Of a stretch of 64,000 nucleotides of DNA, positions 35,423 through 45,588 are shown in pieces. The notes under the pieces were generated by a model. That model worked only from the letters and a program-made list of their open reading frames with translations. It had not been told where the DNA came from and ran no database searches. Numbering within the stretch: position 1 is the stretch's first letter; every line of letters begins with the position of its first letter. The stretch spans positions 23,206 through 87,205 of the forward strand of contig NKIM01000025.1 of NCBI GenBank assembly GCA_002255955.1, written 5' to 3'. Source of the stretch: Burkholderiales bacterium PBB2 (GTDB taxonomy: Bacteria; Pseudomonadota; Gammaproteobacteria; Burkholderiales; Burkholderiaceae_C). Position numbers and translations under genes: made by a program.

Positions 35423-36748
35423 TCAGGCTCCGGCGGCGGAAGCTGCGGATGCGGAAGCAGATGCGCCAGATGCTGCAGCTGCCGCCGCAGCCCCGCGTTT
35501 GCTGCCACCCTGGGCCGGATTCAGCTGGGCCGGCTGGGGCTTGAGCGGCGTGCCGGGGCGCAGGTTTTGCTTGCCCTCCACCACCACGCTGTCGCCGGCC
35601 TTCAGGCCTTCGACCACCACCCAGTCCCCGAAGGGGTAGCGGGTCTGTACCGGGCGCATCTCGGCGCTCTTGTCGGCGCCCACCACATAGACAGAGCGCT
35701 CGTTGCCACGCTGGATGATGGCCGCCTGCGGCACCACCACCGCGTCCTTGATCGTGCGCAGCGTCATGCGGATGCGCACGTACTGGCCGGGCCAGAGCGT
35801 CTGCTGGCTGTTGTCGAACTCGGCCCGCACCTTGATCGTGCCGGTGCTGCTGTCGACGAGGTTGTCGACAAAGCCGAGCTTGCCCTTCAGAGGCAGCTCC
35901 TTGGCCGCTTGATCACTGCCCCCGCGCACGCCGGGCATCAGCAGCTGGGCATCCAGTGCGGGCGGGTTCTTCTCGCCCGGCGCGGCGCGCGTGGCCGCCA
36001 GCAGGGATGCCAGCTGGGTTTCCGGCAGGTTGAAGCTCACGCCGATGGGGTTCATCTGCACGATGCTGAGCAGGGGTGTGGCTGCCGCGCTGCCGCCTTG
36101 CACCAGGCTGCCCGGGTTGACGCTGATCAGGCCGACGCGGCCGTCCATGGGCGCGCGCAGCTCGTTGTAGCCCAGGCTCAATTCAGCCGTTCTCAGCGCG
36201 GCCTCGTCGGCCTGCACGGCGGCGCGCTGCGCATCCACCGCGGCTTGGCTGCTGTCCAGGGCGCTGGGGGCGATGAAGTTCTGGGCGCGCAGCTCTTGCG
36301 CGCGCTTGTACTGGCGCTCGGCATCGGCCAGGCTGGCGCGGTCGCGGGCCAGCTGGGCGCGGGCGCGCTCGACATTGGCCCGGTCCGGCCGGTCGTCGAA
36401 GCGGAACAAGACCTGACCCCGGCGCACGGTGTCGCCGTCCTTGATCAGCACCTCGCGCACCACGCTGCTGGTCTGGGCGCGCAGGTCCACGGTCTTGAGC
36501 GAGGCCACGGTGCCGCTGGCTTCCACCGTCACCGGCACGTCCTGCAGGCGGGCGGCCATGACGCCCACGGTTTGCGGCGGGCTCTTGCTGCTGGAGCTGC
36601 CGGCTGTGCCGCTGGCCGCGGAAGCGGGGCTGGCAGGCGCCGCGCTGTCGGCGCTCGGCTTGGGTTTCTTGTGCTGCTGGAGGTACCAGCCGCCGCCGGC
36701 CAGGCTCAGCAGGACGACGGTGCTCAGGGCGATGGGCTTGAGGCGCAT
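35423..36748 (-). CDS. RND efflux periplasmic adaptor (membrane fusion protein)
   Basis: A 441-residue protein with an N-terminal signal or membrane anchor (LSTVVLLSLAGGGWYLQQH), an Ala/Ser/Pro-rich linker, a lipoyl-type hybrid domain (GTVASLKTVDLRAQTSSVVREVLIKDGDTVRRGQ), a coiled-coil hairpin (ARAQLARDRASLADAERQYKRAQEL) and beta-barrel strands (LGFVDNLVDSSTGTIKVRAEF, LWPGQYVRIRM). Ala-rich tail. It links the RND permease to an outer-membrane channel. First gene of the two-gene operon. Confidence 0.93.
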   Translation of the reverse strand: MRLKPIALSTVVLLSLAGGGWYLQQHKKPKPSADSAAPASPASAASGTAGSSSSKSPPQTVGVMAARLQDVPVTVEASGTVASLKTVDLRAQTSSVVREVLIKDGDTVRRGQVLFRFDDRPDRANVERARAQLARDRASLADAERQYKRAQELRAQNFIAPSALDSSQAAVDAQRAAVQADEAALRTAELSLGYNELRAPMDGRVGLISVNPGSLVQGGSAAATPLLSIVQMNPIGVSFNLPETQLASLLAATRAAPGEKNPPALDAQLLMPGVRGGSDQAAKELPLKGKLGFVDNLVDSSTGTIKVRAEFDNSQQTLWPGQYVRIRMTLRTIKDAVVVPQAAIIQRGNERSVYVVGADKSAEMRPVQTRYPFGDWVVVEGLKAGDSVVVEGKQNLRPGTPLKPQPAQLNPAQGGSKRGAAAAAAASGASASASAASAAGA

Positions 36749-36862
36749 TTCTTGTTCGCTTTCGGCGCAGGCACCCAGGCAGGGTGCGCTGTGGGATGGG
36801 GTGCCGAAGCTTAAGCGATCAAGAAATGGCGCGTATTGCTGCTCCGTGAACGGGCCTGGACT

Positions 36863-37809
<947 letters not shown>

Positions 37810-37813
<4 letters not shown>

Positions 37814-38940
37814 GCGTGTGGCTTCGTGAAGTCTTCTTGCTCTTGCAGCAGCGCGGGGCTGAGCTCGGGGTGAACGGTGTGGGGGCTTTGCACGGTCAGG
37901 GCCGCCAGGCGCAGGCCCAGGCGGCAGGCGCTGGTCAGACTGACCTCGGCCTGCAGCAGGCCGGCGCAGACGCCGGCGGCCAGGGCATCACCGGCGCCGG
38001 TGACATCGCAGACCGGCACGGCCGGGGCGCGCAGATGCTGCGGGGCCTGGCCGGCCTCGCTGCAGATCAAGCCGGCCTCGCCCAGGCTCAGCACCAGCTG
38101 GGGCAGGCCGCGGGCATGGAGCTCGGCCAGGGCCGGGGCCAGGGCGGGCAGGGGCTGCTGCGGGTCGTGGGCGGGCAGGGCGTGGCCGAGCAGGGCGGCC
38201 AGCTCGCCGCGGTTCAGCAGCAAGGTCGTCAAGCCCTGCAGCTGGGCCGGCAGGTGGCACATCTTGGCCTCAGAGACCGCCACGGCCAGCAGGCGCCGGC
38301 TCGGGTTCTCTTGCGCCTCGCGAAGCAGCAGGGCGATGCTCTCGGCCGGCAGATTGAGGTCCAGCACGATCAGGCGCGCCTGCTGGCGCTGGGCGCAGCT
38401 GCGGCGCAGAAACTCCGGGTCCAGGCGCTCGGCCAGGGGCATGGCGGCCAGGGCCAGCTGCATCTCGCCGGCCGCATCGAGCACGGCGGTGTAGCTGCCC
38501 GTCGGTGCGTCTGCCGCGCGCAGCGTGCCCTGGGTGGACAGGCCCACGGCCGCCGCTTGCGCCAGCAAGGCCTGGCCGGCGGCGTCCTCACCCACGGCGG
38601 TGATCAGCTGGGTGGGCAGGCCCAGGCGGGCCAGGTTTTCGGCCACATTGCGCGCCACGCCGCCCAGGCTTTCGCTCATCACCGCCGGGTTGGAGCTGCC
38701 CATCTGCAGCGCGCCCAGGGTGCGCAGCTTGCGGTCGATGTTGGCGCCACCGATGCACAGCACCGGCGCCTGCTGCGGCAGCACATAGGCGCGGCCGAGG
38801 ATGCGGCCCTCGCGCGTCAGCGCCGCGATATGCCCGGCCACGGCCGAGCGCGACAGGCCCAGGCGCTCGGCCAGCGCCTGCTGGCCGATGAAGGGGTCTT
38901 GCTGCAGCAATGCCAGCAGCAGCTCTTTTTTGCTGTCCAT
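37810..38940 (-). CDS. psuK: HTH-PfkB fusion, probable pseudouridine kinase
   Basis: A 376-residue protein. The first 60 residues form a winged helix-turn-helix ([44 protein letters not shown]). A PfkB-type sugar kinase domain follows: [31 protein letters not shown], and the C-terminal catalytic motif [16 protein letters not shown]. It would phosphorylate pseudouridine for PsuG. The DNA-binding head suggests it also regulates its own operon. A near-perfect 26-base palindrome at 38945-38970 lies just ahead of the ATG. The TAGAAT box within it makes the transcript nearly leaderless. Confidence 0.9.
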
Positions 38941-38944
38941 GCCT

Positions 38945-38970
38945 GCATTCTAGACAAATGTCGAGAATGC
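38945..38970 (-). promoter_or_regulatory. 26-base palindromic operator with -10 box at psuK start
   Basis: The outer arms GCATTCT (38945-38951) and AGAATGC (38964-38970) and the inner arms GACA and TGTC match, so only 4 of 26 positions break the symmetry. On the minus strand the 38947-38952 part reads TAGAAT, a good -10, ending 6 bases before the psuK ATG. A protein bound here would block RNA polymerase directly. Confidence 0.7.
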
Positions 38971-39058
38971 AAACTATTGTCTGGATGGCAACAGGGTGGG
39001 CCTCAGGCCCACCGAACCACGTGGCACGCAAGCCGGTTGGGGCCGGGCGGGCAGATGC

Positions 39059-39391
39059 TCAGTTGGAACACACCCGTTCGCCGTTGCTGCGGGTGATGCA
39101 GATTTCACCCGGGCGCTTTCTCTCCTGGCCGCGGTCGCGATCTTCGTTCTGCTGGCGCACCTGCTGGGCCTGCCGCTCGGTGGACCGCACACGCTCCAGG
39201 CAGGCGCCGCGCTCGCTGCTGGGTAGCAGGCTCTGGCAGCGCTCCCGCTCCTGTTCCAGCCGGGTGTCGTAGGCCAGCTCACCGATGGCCACACAGGCGC
39301 TGAGAGGCATGAGGCACAGGGCCAGGATCAGGCGCGGCAGCGCGGACGGGGTCGTGAGGCAGGGCGCAGTTGTGGGGGCGGGTGTGAACAT
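39059..39391 (-). CDS. Small hypothetical lipoprotein
   Basis: A 110-residue protein with a Pro/Thr-rich start, a hydrophobic core (LPRLILALCLMPLSAC) ending in a lipobox Cys, then a charged helical region (LEQERERCQSLLPSSERGACLERVRS, QAQQVRQQNEDRDRGQERKR) and a C-terminal EICITRSNGERVCSN. Three further cysteines in the mature part could form disulphides. The function is unknown; the alpha-helical charged body recalls small periplasmic stress lipoproteins. Confidence 0.6.
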   Translation of the reverse strand: MFTPAPTTAPCLTTPSALPRLILALCLMPLSACVAIGELAYDTRLEQERERCQSLLPSSERGACLERVRSTERQAQQVRQQNEDRDRGQERKRPGEICITRSNGERVCSN

Positions 39392-39619
39392 GGCAGACGT
39401 GTCAGGGCGGGGCAGCGTCGGGACAGCAAACAGGACGTCGGCCAGTCTGCCAGCGATTCGGCATCGGACCCTGGATTACGTAACGTGTGCCGTGGGATGC
39501 ACCTGCGGGTGCGCTCCCGCCATCGCGCTGCGAGGGGCGGGTGTGCCGCCGGGCGATATGCTTGGCTCCCATCTCAATGCCCATGTGAACCTCGGTTCGC
39601 CCAACACCTGCCCCACACC

Positions 39620-40291
39620 ATGAGCCTGATGCCCGATGCCTTCATCCTCGACCTGGACGGCACCTTGGTTGACACCCTCGGTGATTTCGTCGCGGTCCTG
39701 AACCGGGTTCTGAACGAACTGGGGCTGCCGGAGGTGCGGCGCGCCTTTGTCGAGCGCACGGTGGGGCAGGGCAGCGAGCATTTGATCCGCAGCACCCTGG
39801 ACCATGTCGGCGCCGACCCGGCCCAGCTCTACGAACCGGCCTGGGCGCTGTACCAGGCGCATTACCGCGAGCTCAACGGGCAGTTTTCCGAGGTCTACCC
39901 CGGCGTGCGAGAGGGTCTGGCGCGGCTGCGGGCGACCGGGCGGCCCATGGCCTGTTTGACCAACAAGCCGGCGGCCTTTGCGCGCGAACTGTTGGCGCGC
40001 AAGCAGCTGTCAGGCTTCTTCGATTTCGTGTTTGGAGGCGATGACTTCGAGCGTAAAAAGCCCGACCCCTTGCCCCTGCTCAAAACCTGCGAAGCGTTGG
40101 GCACGGCACCGGCGCGAACCTGGATGATTGGCGACAGCAGCAACGATGCGCGCGCCGCGGCGGCGGCCGGCTGCCCGGTGCTGCTGCTCAGCTATGGCTA
40201 CAACCATGGCGAGCCGGTCACGGCACTGCCCGCGCTGCAGCACCTGGACCGGCTCGATCAGATCAGCCTCGCTCCCGCAGCGAGCGCTTGA
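39620..40291 (+). CDS. gph: Phosphoglycolate phosphatase
   Basis: A 223-residue HAD-superfamily hydrolase: motif I LDLDGTLVDTLGD (nucleophile Asp), motif II CLTNKP, the Lys of motif III in FERKKPDP and motif IV WMIGDSSNDARAA. It dephosphorylates 2-phosphoglycolate arising from DNA repair and other routes. Location just upstream of the trp operon is common in proteobacteria. Start ATG at 39620. Its 3' end overlaps the convergent chalcone-isomerase-like gene by 29 bases. Confidence 0.92.
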   Translation: MSLMPDAFILDLDGTLVDTLGDFVAVLNRVLNELGLPEVRRAFVERTVGQGSEHLIRSTLDHVGADPAQLYEPAWALYQAHYRELNGQFSEVYPGVREGLARLRATGRPMACLTNKPAAFARELLARKQLSGFFDFVFGGDDFERKKPDPLPLLKTCEALGTAPARTWMIGDSSNDARAAAAAGCPVLLLSYGYNHGEPVTALPALQHLDRLDQISLAPAASA

Positions 40292-40904
40292 CGCCCAGCA
40301 GGGCGTCTTTCAGCTGATCGTCGGCGGGCGATTTGCCCAGCCAGATGCGCAGCAGGGCGCTGAAGAACTCGGGTTCCTTGATCGGTGCGCCAACCGGCTT
40401 GCCATTCAGGAAGACGGTGGAGCCGGTGCCGGGCACGTAGTCGATCCAGAAGTATTCGCCCGAGGTCAGGCTCTTGCGGGTGGAGAAGATCTCGGCCACG
40501 CGCAGCACGCCATTGATGGCTTTGCCGAATTCTTCGCGCGACGCGTTCTGTTCCATGCCCTTGGTGAAGAGCTTGCCGAGCTCGTTGCCATCCACCTCGC
40601 GCAGCATGACCAGGTGGATGCGTTTGGCGCCGGGGGCGGCCAGGGCGGCCTCGGCATTGCTGGTCTTCTCGGCCAGATACAGGCCGGCGGTGTAGACCTT
40701 GAACACGGCCTTGTAGCGGATGCCTGCGCCGTTCAATTGCAGTTTCTGGCCGCCGATGTCGGCCTGTCCCTCGTACTTCACTCCGGCCAGCTCCACGGTC
40801 TGCGCCTGGGCGCTGCCACCCATGGCGAACAAGAACAGGCCGGCCAGGGCGCTCAAGCCCAGGGCTCGCCGGGAGCGAAGTGAAAATCCTGCTGCGTCAC
40901 GCAT
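40263..40904 (-). CDS. Chalcone-isomerase-like periplasmic protein
   Basis: A 213-residue protein with a signal peptide (RALGLSALAGLFLFAMGGSAQAQ) and the bacterial chalcone isomerase-like domain: VELAGVKYEGQADIGGQKLQLNGAGIRYKAVFKVYTAGLYL, the ..LREVDGNELGKLF segment and FLNGKPVGAPIKEPEFFSALLRIWLG. It lacks an obvious plant-type substrate role; the bacterial family is of unknown function, and some members bind fatty acids. Start ATG at 40904. Confidence 0.88.
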   Translation of the reverse strand: MRDAAGFSLRSRRALGLSALAGLFLFAMGGSAQAQTVELAGVKYEGQADIGGQKLQLNGAGIRYKAVFKVYTAGLYLAEKTSNAEAALAAPGAKRIHLVMLREVDGNELGKLFTKGMEQNASREEFGKAINGVLRVAEIFSTRKSLTSGEYFWIDYVPGTGSTVFLNGKPVGAPIKEPEFFSALLRIWLGKSPADDQLKDALLGVKRSLRERG

Positions 40905-41049
40905 GCGTGTTGTCTCCGTCGTCTTTGTTGTGGTGTCGTGCTTTTGCGTGGCGCATGCGCCAAGTAAGCAAAAGTAAGCGGCAGTATGGCTGCAAGCTCA
41001 AGACTCTGCCAACGCCTGTTTGAATGGGGCTGCTACACTCGTTCGCACT
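40905..41049. promoter_or_regulatory. Upstream region of the trp operon
   Basis: Gene-free DNA between the divergent chalcone-isomerase-like gene and the possible trp leader. A TACACT box at 41034-41039 could be the -10 of the trp promoter, placing the start point near 41046, just before the leader ATG. I found no good -35 at 17 bases. Confidence 0.4.
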
Positions 41050-41133
41050 ATGTTCATCACGCGCAAGCACATCAAGGGGTCGCACGACCGGGGAGCCTGG
41101 CCCTGGCGTCGCCCGCTCGCCTTCCTTCGCTGA
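41050..41133 (+). CDS. Possible trp leader peptide (27 residues, WPW)
   Basis: A 27-codon frame, ATG at 41050 to TGA at 41131-41133, encoding MFITRKHIKG, SHDRGAWPWR and RPLAFLR. Two Trp codons separated by one Pro stand out, about 250 bases ahead of trpE and just after a TACACT box. Ribosome stalling at these codons could couple trpE expression to charged tRNA-Trp. Against it, I see no strong Shine-Dalgarno and no T-rich terminator between 41133 and 41380; a GCGCCC/GGGTGT stem near 41247-41263 is the best hairpin. So this remains a candidate. Confidence 0.45.
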   Translation: MFITRKHIKGSHDRGAWPWRRPLAFLR

Positions 41134-41379
41134 AGAAGACGCCGCTTGGCCTGCTGCTTGCCGCGGGCGTGATGTCCGGGCAGCCCCGCGCGCCGCTCGC
41201 CACAGCATCCCTGCCGATGGCCTCCGAATCGACGCTGCTCCACCTGCGCCCAAACCGGGTGTCGCCTGTCGTCGATCCAGGCCCAGCGTTCGTCGTCTCT
41301 TCTTGGTTGATTGATGCGCCGCGCCACCGCCACCCCCTGATTCCCGGTGCGCGTCGCCTGCCTGCAAGGGTTTGACGTG
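41134..41379 (+). other. Long 5' leader of trpE
   Basis: A 246-base stretch with several GC-rich potential stems (about 41161-41190 and 41247-41263) but no T-run terminator. Frames across it in other phases look random. If the leader peptide is real, this would be the regulatory part of the transcript. Confidence 0.4.
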
Positions 41380-42879
41380 ATGATCACTGAACTTGAATTT
41401 CAAAGCCTGGCCAGCCTGGGCTACAACCGCATCCCGCTGATCAGCGAGGCCTTCGCGGACCTGGAGACCCCGTTGTCTCTGTACCTGAAACTCTGCTCCG
41501 GCGCTGGCGCCTACGGCGGCAATTCGGGCAAGCACAGCTTTCTGCTCGAATCCGTGGTCGGTGGCGAGCGCTTCGGGCGTTACTCCTTCATCGGCCTGCC
41601 GGCCCGCACCGTGCTGAAGAGCCATGGGCGCAAGACCGAGGTGATCCGAGACGGCGCCGTGGTCGAGACGCATGAAGGCGATCCGCTGGCCTTCATCGAG
41701 GCCTACCAGCAGCGCTTCAAAGTGGCCCTGCGCCCCGGCATGCCGCGCTTCTGCGGTGGTCTGGCCGGCTACTTCGGCTACGACGCGGTCCGCTACATCG
41801 AGCCCAAGCTGGCCAAGACCGAAAAGACCGGTGGCCTGGACACGCCCGATGTGATGCTGCTGCAATGCGAGGAGCTGGCCGTCATCGACAACCTCTCGGG
41901 CCGGCTTTACCTGATCGTCTATGCCGACCCCGCTCAGCCCGAAGCTTTTCACAAAGCCAAGAAGCGCCTGACCGAGCTGCGCGACAAGCTCAGCTACAGC
42001 GTCAGCGCGCCCCAGGTGAAGCGCGGCCAGGCGCACCCGGTGCAGCGCGAGTTTGCGCGCGCCGATTTCGAAGCGGCCGTGCTCAAGGCCAAGGACTACA
42101 TCGCCGCCGGCGACTGCATGCAGATCGTCTTCGGCCAGCGCCTGTCCAAGCGCTACACCGAATCGCCGCTGAGCCTGTACCGCGCCCTGCGCTCGCTCAA
42201 CCCCAGCCCCTACATGTACTTCTACGACATGGGCGACTTCCAGATCGTGGGCGCCTCGCCCGAGATCCTGGTGCGGCATGAGCGCACGGCCGAGGGCCAG
42301 CAGGTCACCATCCGCCCCTTGGCCGGCACCCGGCCGCGCGGCGGCACGCCCGAGCAAGACCTGGCCCTGGAAGCCGAGCTCAAGGCCGACCCCAAGGAGC
42401 GCGCCGAGCATCTGATGCTGATCGACCTGGCCCGCAACGACCTGGGCCGCATCGCCGAGATCGGCTCGGTCAAGGTGACCGATGCCTATGCGGTGGAGCG
42501 CTACTCGCATGTGATGCACATCGTCAGCAATGTCGAGGGCCGGCTGCGCGAGGGCTTGTCGAATATGGATGTGTTCCGTGCCGCCTTCCCGGCCGGCACG
42601 CTCTCGGGTGCGCCCAAGATTCGCGCCATGGAAATCATCGACGAGCTGGAGCCGGTCAAGCGCGGCATCTACGGCGGCGCCTGCGGCTACCTGAGCTTTG
42701 CTGGCGATATGGACCTGGCCATCGCCATCCGCACCGGCATCGTGCAGGATCAGACCCTGTACGTCTCGGCCGCGGCCGGCATCGTGGCTGACTCGGTGCC
42801 CGAGCTGGAGTGGAAAGAAACGGAAGCGAAAGCCCGCGCCTTGCTGCGCGCCGCTGAACTGGTGGAAGAGGGGTTCTGA
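41380..42879 (+). CDS. trpE: Anthranilate synthase component I
   Basis: A 499-residue enzyme that makes anthranilate from chorismate using ammonia from TrpG. The Trp feedback-inhibition motif LLES is present (SFLLESVVGGERFGRYSFIG). Catalytic landmarks are IRPLAGTRPRG, LMLIDLARNDLGR, RYSHVMHIVSNVEGRL, FPAGTLSGAPKIRAMEIIDELE and the C-terminal GIVADSVPELEWKETE. ATG at 41380 with AAGGG 9 bases upstream. First enzyme gene of the trp operon, 3 bases before trpG. Confidence 0.97.
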   Translation: MITELEFQSLASLGYNRIPLISEAFADLETPLSLYLKLCSGAGAYGGNSGKHSFLLESVVGGERFGRYSFIGLPARTVLKSHGRKTEVIRDGAVVETHEGDPLAFIEAYQQRFKVALRPGMPRFCGGLAGYFGYDAVRYIEPKLAKTEKTGGLDTPDVMLLQCEELAVIDNLSGRLYLIVYADPAQPEAFHKAKKRLTELRDKLSYSVSAPQVKRGQAHPVQREFARADFEAAVLKAKDYIAAGDCMQIVFGQRLSKRYTESPLSLYRALRSLNPSPYMYFYDMGDFQIVGASPEILVRHERTAEGQQVTIRPLAGTRPRGGTPEQDLALEAELKADPKERAEHLMLIDLARNDLGRIAEIGSVKVTDAYAVERYSHVMHIVSNVEGRLREGLSNMDVFRAAFPAGTLSGAPKIRAMEIIDELEPVKRGIYGGACGYLSFAGDMDLAIAIRTGIVQDQTLYVSAAAGIVADSVPELEWKETEAKARALLRAAELVEEGF

Positions 42880-42882
42880 GCC

Positions 42883-43467
42883 ATGCTGCTGATGATCGAC
42901 AACTACGACAGCTTCACCTTCAACCTGGTGCAGTACTTCGGCGAACTCGGCGCTGAGGTCAAAGTCGTTCGCAACGACGAGATCACCCTGAACGAGATCG
43001 AGGCCTTGCGGCCCGATCATCTGGTGTTCTCGCCCGGGCCGTGCTCGCCGGCGGAAGCCGGCATCTGCGTGCCGGCCATCCAGCATTTCGCCGGCAAGTT
43101 GCCCATCCTGGGCGTCTGCTTGGGCCACCAGAGCATGGGGGCGGCCATGGGCGGCAAGATCATTCGCGCCAAGACCCAGATGCATGGCAAGGCCAGCACC
43201 ATCAGCACCGACCAGAAGGGCGTGTTCCACGGCCTGCCGCGTGATTTCAGCGTCATCCGTTATCACTCGCTGGTGATCGAGGAGGCCACGCTGCCCGCGG
43301 TCTTCGACATCACCGCGCGCAGCGAGGACGGCGAGATCATGGGTGTGCGCCACCGCGAACTGGCGGGTACGGCCACGCCGATGGAAGGCGTGCAGTTCCA
43401 CCCCGAGTCCATCCTCAGTGAGCATGGCCACGCCATGCTCAAGAACTTTCTCCAACTGGCCCTTTGA
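42883..43467 (+). CDS. trpG: Anthranilate synthase component II (glutamine amidotransferase)
   Basis: A 194-residue class I amidotransferase. Motifs are [36 protein letters not shown], the nucleophile Cys in [11 protein letters not shown], and the His/Glu pair in [14 protein letters not shown]. It supplies ammonia to TrpE and may double as PabA. Start ATG 42883; tightly spaced with trpE. Confidence 0.97.
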   Translation: MLLMIDNYDSFTFNLVQYFGELGAEVKVVRNDEITLNEIEALRPDHLVFSPGPCSPAEAGICVPAIQHFAGKLPILGVCLGHQSMGAAMGGKIIRAKTQMHGKASTISTDQKGVFHGLPRDFSVIRYHSLVIEEATLPAVFDITARSEDGEIMGVRHRELAGTATPMEGVQFHPESILSEHGHAMLKNFLQLAL

Positions 43468-43472
43468 GCACC

Positions 43473-44501
43473 ATGAGCACTGTTGTCGATCTTCGCAGTG
43501 ATACGGTGACACAGCCGACAGTCGCGATGCGGGCTGCCATGATGGCGGCTCCCTTGGGTGACGATGTGTTTGGCGATGACCCCTCGGTCAATGCCTTGCA
43601 ACAGGCCCTGGCCGAGCGCCTCGGCTTTGAGGCAGCACTCTTCATGCCCACCGGCACGCAGAGCAATCTGGCGGCGCTGATGGCGCATTGCCAGCGCGGC
43701 GAGGAGTACATCGTCGGCCAGTTCGCCCACACCTACCGCTGGGAAGGTGGCGGTGCGGCCGTGCTCGGCTCCATCCAGCCTCAGCCGCTGCCCCACCAGG
43801 CCGATGGCTCGCTGTCGCTGGCCGACATCGAAGCCAATATCAAGCCCGATGATGCCCACTTCGCCCGCAGCCGCTTGCTGACGCTGGAGAACACCATCGG
43901 CGGCAAGGTGTTGCCCATGGACTACCTGGCCGCGGCCTCGGCCCTGGCGCAGAAACATGGGCTGACGCGCCATCTGGACGGTGCGCGCCTGTTCAATGCG
44001 GCGGTGGCGGTGGATGCCGCAGACCCGTACGCCGCGGCCCGGCGCATCTGCAGCCATTTCGACAGCGTTTCGGTCTGTTTTTCCAAAGGCCTGGGCGCCC
44101 CGGTCGGTTCGGTGCTCTGCGGCCCGGCGGCGCTGATCCAGCGCGCCCACCGCTGGCGCAAGATGCTGGGCGGTGGCATGCGCCAGGCCGGTGTGCTGGC
44201 GGCTGCGGCCCACCATGCGCTGGATCATCAGGTGCATCGCCTGGCCGACGACCATGCCCTGGCCCAGCGCCTGGCCCAAGGCCTGCAAGGCATCGCCGGC
44301 CTGAGCGTGGAAGCGCCGCAGACCAATATCGTGTTTGTCGATGTGGCTCAGGGTGAGCGTGCCGTCGGCTTGCTGCCTTTCCTGAAATCGCGCGGCGTGC
44401 TGGCCACGGGCCTGTATCGCCTGCGCTTTGTGACCCATCTGGATGTGGATGCGGCCGGTGTGGACCACGCTGTGGCGGCCGTGCGCGAGTACTTCGCTTG
44501 A
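43473..44501 (+). CDS. ltaE: Low-specificity L-threonine aldolase
   Basis: A 342-residue PLP enzyme that cleaves L-threonine and L-allo-threonine to glycine and acetaldehyde. Landmarks are VDLRSDTVTQPTVAMRAAM, GDDVFGDDPSVNALQ, LFMPTGTQSNLAAL, the lysine segment SVSVCFSKGLGAPVGSVLCG and the GGGMRQAGVLAAAA motif. ATG at 43473, six bases after the trpG stop. It is inserted between trpG and trpD, so it is co-transcribed with tryptophan genes, which is unusual. Confidence 0.93.
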   Translation: MSTVVDLRSDTVTQPTVAMRAAMMAAPLGDDVFGDDPSVNALQQALAERLGFEAALFMPTGTQSNLAALMAHCQRGEEYIVGQFAHTYRWEGGGAAVLGSIQPQPLPHQADGSLSLADIEANIKPDDAHFARSRLLTLENTIGGKVLPMDYLAAASALAQKHGLTRHLDGARLFNAAVAVDAADPYAAARRICSHFDSVSVCFSKGLGAPVGSVLCGPAALIQRAHRWRKMLGGGMRQAGVLAAAAHHALDHQVHRLADDHALAQRLAQGLQGIAGLSVEAPQTNIVFVDVAQGERAVGLLPFLKSRGVLATGLYRLRFVTHLDVDAAGVDHAVAAVREYFA

Positions 44502-44513
44502 GAGGAAATTGAG

Positions 44514-45554
44514 ATGCCGATCACCGACACCGAAGCCCTGACCCGCGTCATCGAACACCGGGAAATCTTCCACGATGAAATGCTGACCCTGATGCGCCGC
44601 ATCATGGCCGGCGAAATGTCGCCTGTGATGGCCGCCGCCCTGCTGGCTGGCCTGCGGGTGAAAAAGGAAACCATCGGCGAGATCACCGCCGCCGCGCAGG
44701 TGATGCGCGAGCTGTCCAACAAGGTGCCGCTGGAGCCGGCCCTGCACCCGCATCTGGTCGATGTGGTGGGCACGGGCGGCGATGGTGCCCACACCTTCAA
44801 CATCTCGACCTGCTCGATGTTTGTGGCGGCCGCTGCCGGCGCGCAGGTGGCCAAGCATGGCAACCGCAGTGTCTCCAGCAAGACCGGCAGCGCCGATGTG
44901 CTGGAGCAGCTGGGCGCCAACATCATGCTCAGCCCGGCCCAGGTGGCCGAGAGCGTGGCGCAGACCGGCATCGGGTTCATGTTCGCGCCCAACCACCATC
45001 CGGCGATGAAGAACATCGCCCCGGTGCGCAAGGAGATGGGCGTGCGCACCATCTTCAACATCCTGGGACCGCTGACCAACCCGGCCGGCGCGCCCAACAT
45101 CTTGATGGGCGTGTTCCACCCCGATCTGGTCGGCATCCAGGTGCGTGTGATGCAGCGCCTGGGCGCCGAGCATGCGCTGGTGGTCTACGGCAAGGACGGC
45201 ATGGACGAGATCTCGCTGGGCGCCGCCACCCTGGTGGGTGAGCTGAAGAACGGCGAGGTGCGCGAGTATGAGATCCACCCCGAGGACTTTGGCCTGGCGA
45301 TGGTGTCCAACCGCAGCCTGCGCGTGGCCGGCCCTGAGGAGTCGCGCGTGATGCTGCTCGGCGCCCTGGCCAATGAGGACGGCGCGGCGCGCGACATCGT
45401 GCTGCTCAATGCCGGCGCCACCCTGTACGCCGCCAATGTGGCCAGCTCGATCGCCGACGGCATCGCCCGCGCCCGCGCGGCCATTGCCAGCGGCGCGGCC
45501 CGCGCCAAGCTTGACCAGTTCGTGGCCGCCACACAGGCCTTAGCCCGCGGCTGA
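44514..45554 (+). CDS. trpD: Anthranilate phosphoribosyltransferase
   Basis: A 346-residue enzyme joining anthranilate to PRPP. The PRPP-binding [13 protein letters not shown] motif, [21 protein letters not shown] and [35 protein letters not shown] are intact. ATG at 44514 with GAGGAAATTGAG immediately upstream. Third tryptophan enzyme of the operon, 12 bases after ltaE. Confidence 0.97.
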   Translation: MPITDTEALTRVIEHREIFHDEMLTLMRRIMAGEMSPVMAAALLAGLRVKKETIGEITAAAQVMRELSNKVPLEPALHPHLVDVVGTGGDGAHTFNISTCSMFVAAAAGAQVAKHGNRSVSSKTGSADVLEQLGANIMLSPAQVAESVAQTGIGFMFAPNHHPAMKNIAPVRKEMGVRTIFNILGPLTNPAGAPNILMGVFHPDLVGIQVRVMQRLGAEHALVVYGKDGMDEISLGAATLVGELKNGEVREYEIHPEDFGLAMVSNRSLRVAGPEESRVMLLGALANEDGAARDIVLLNAGATLYAANVASSIADGIARARAAIASGAARAKLDQFVAATQALARG

Positions 45555-45588
45555 GCGCCCTCGCATCTTCCTTCTGCCGATTCACACC

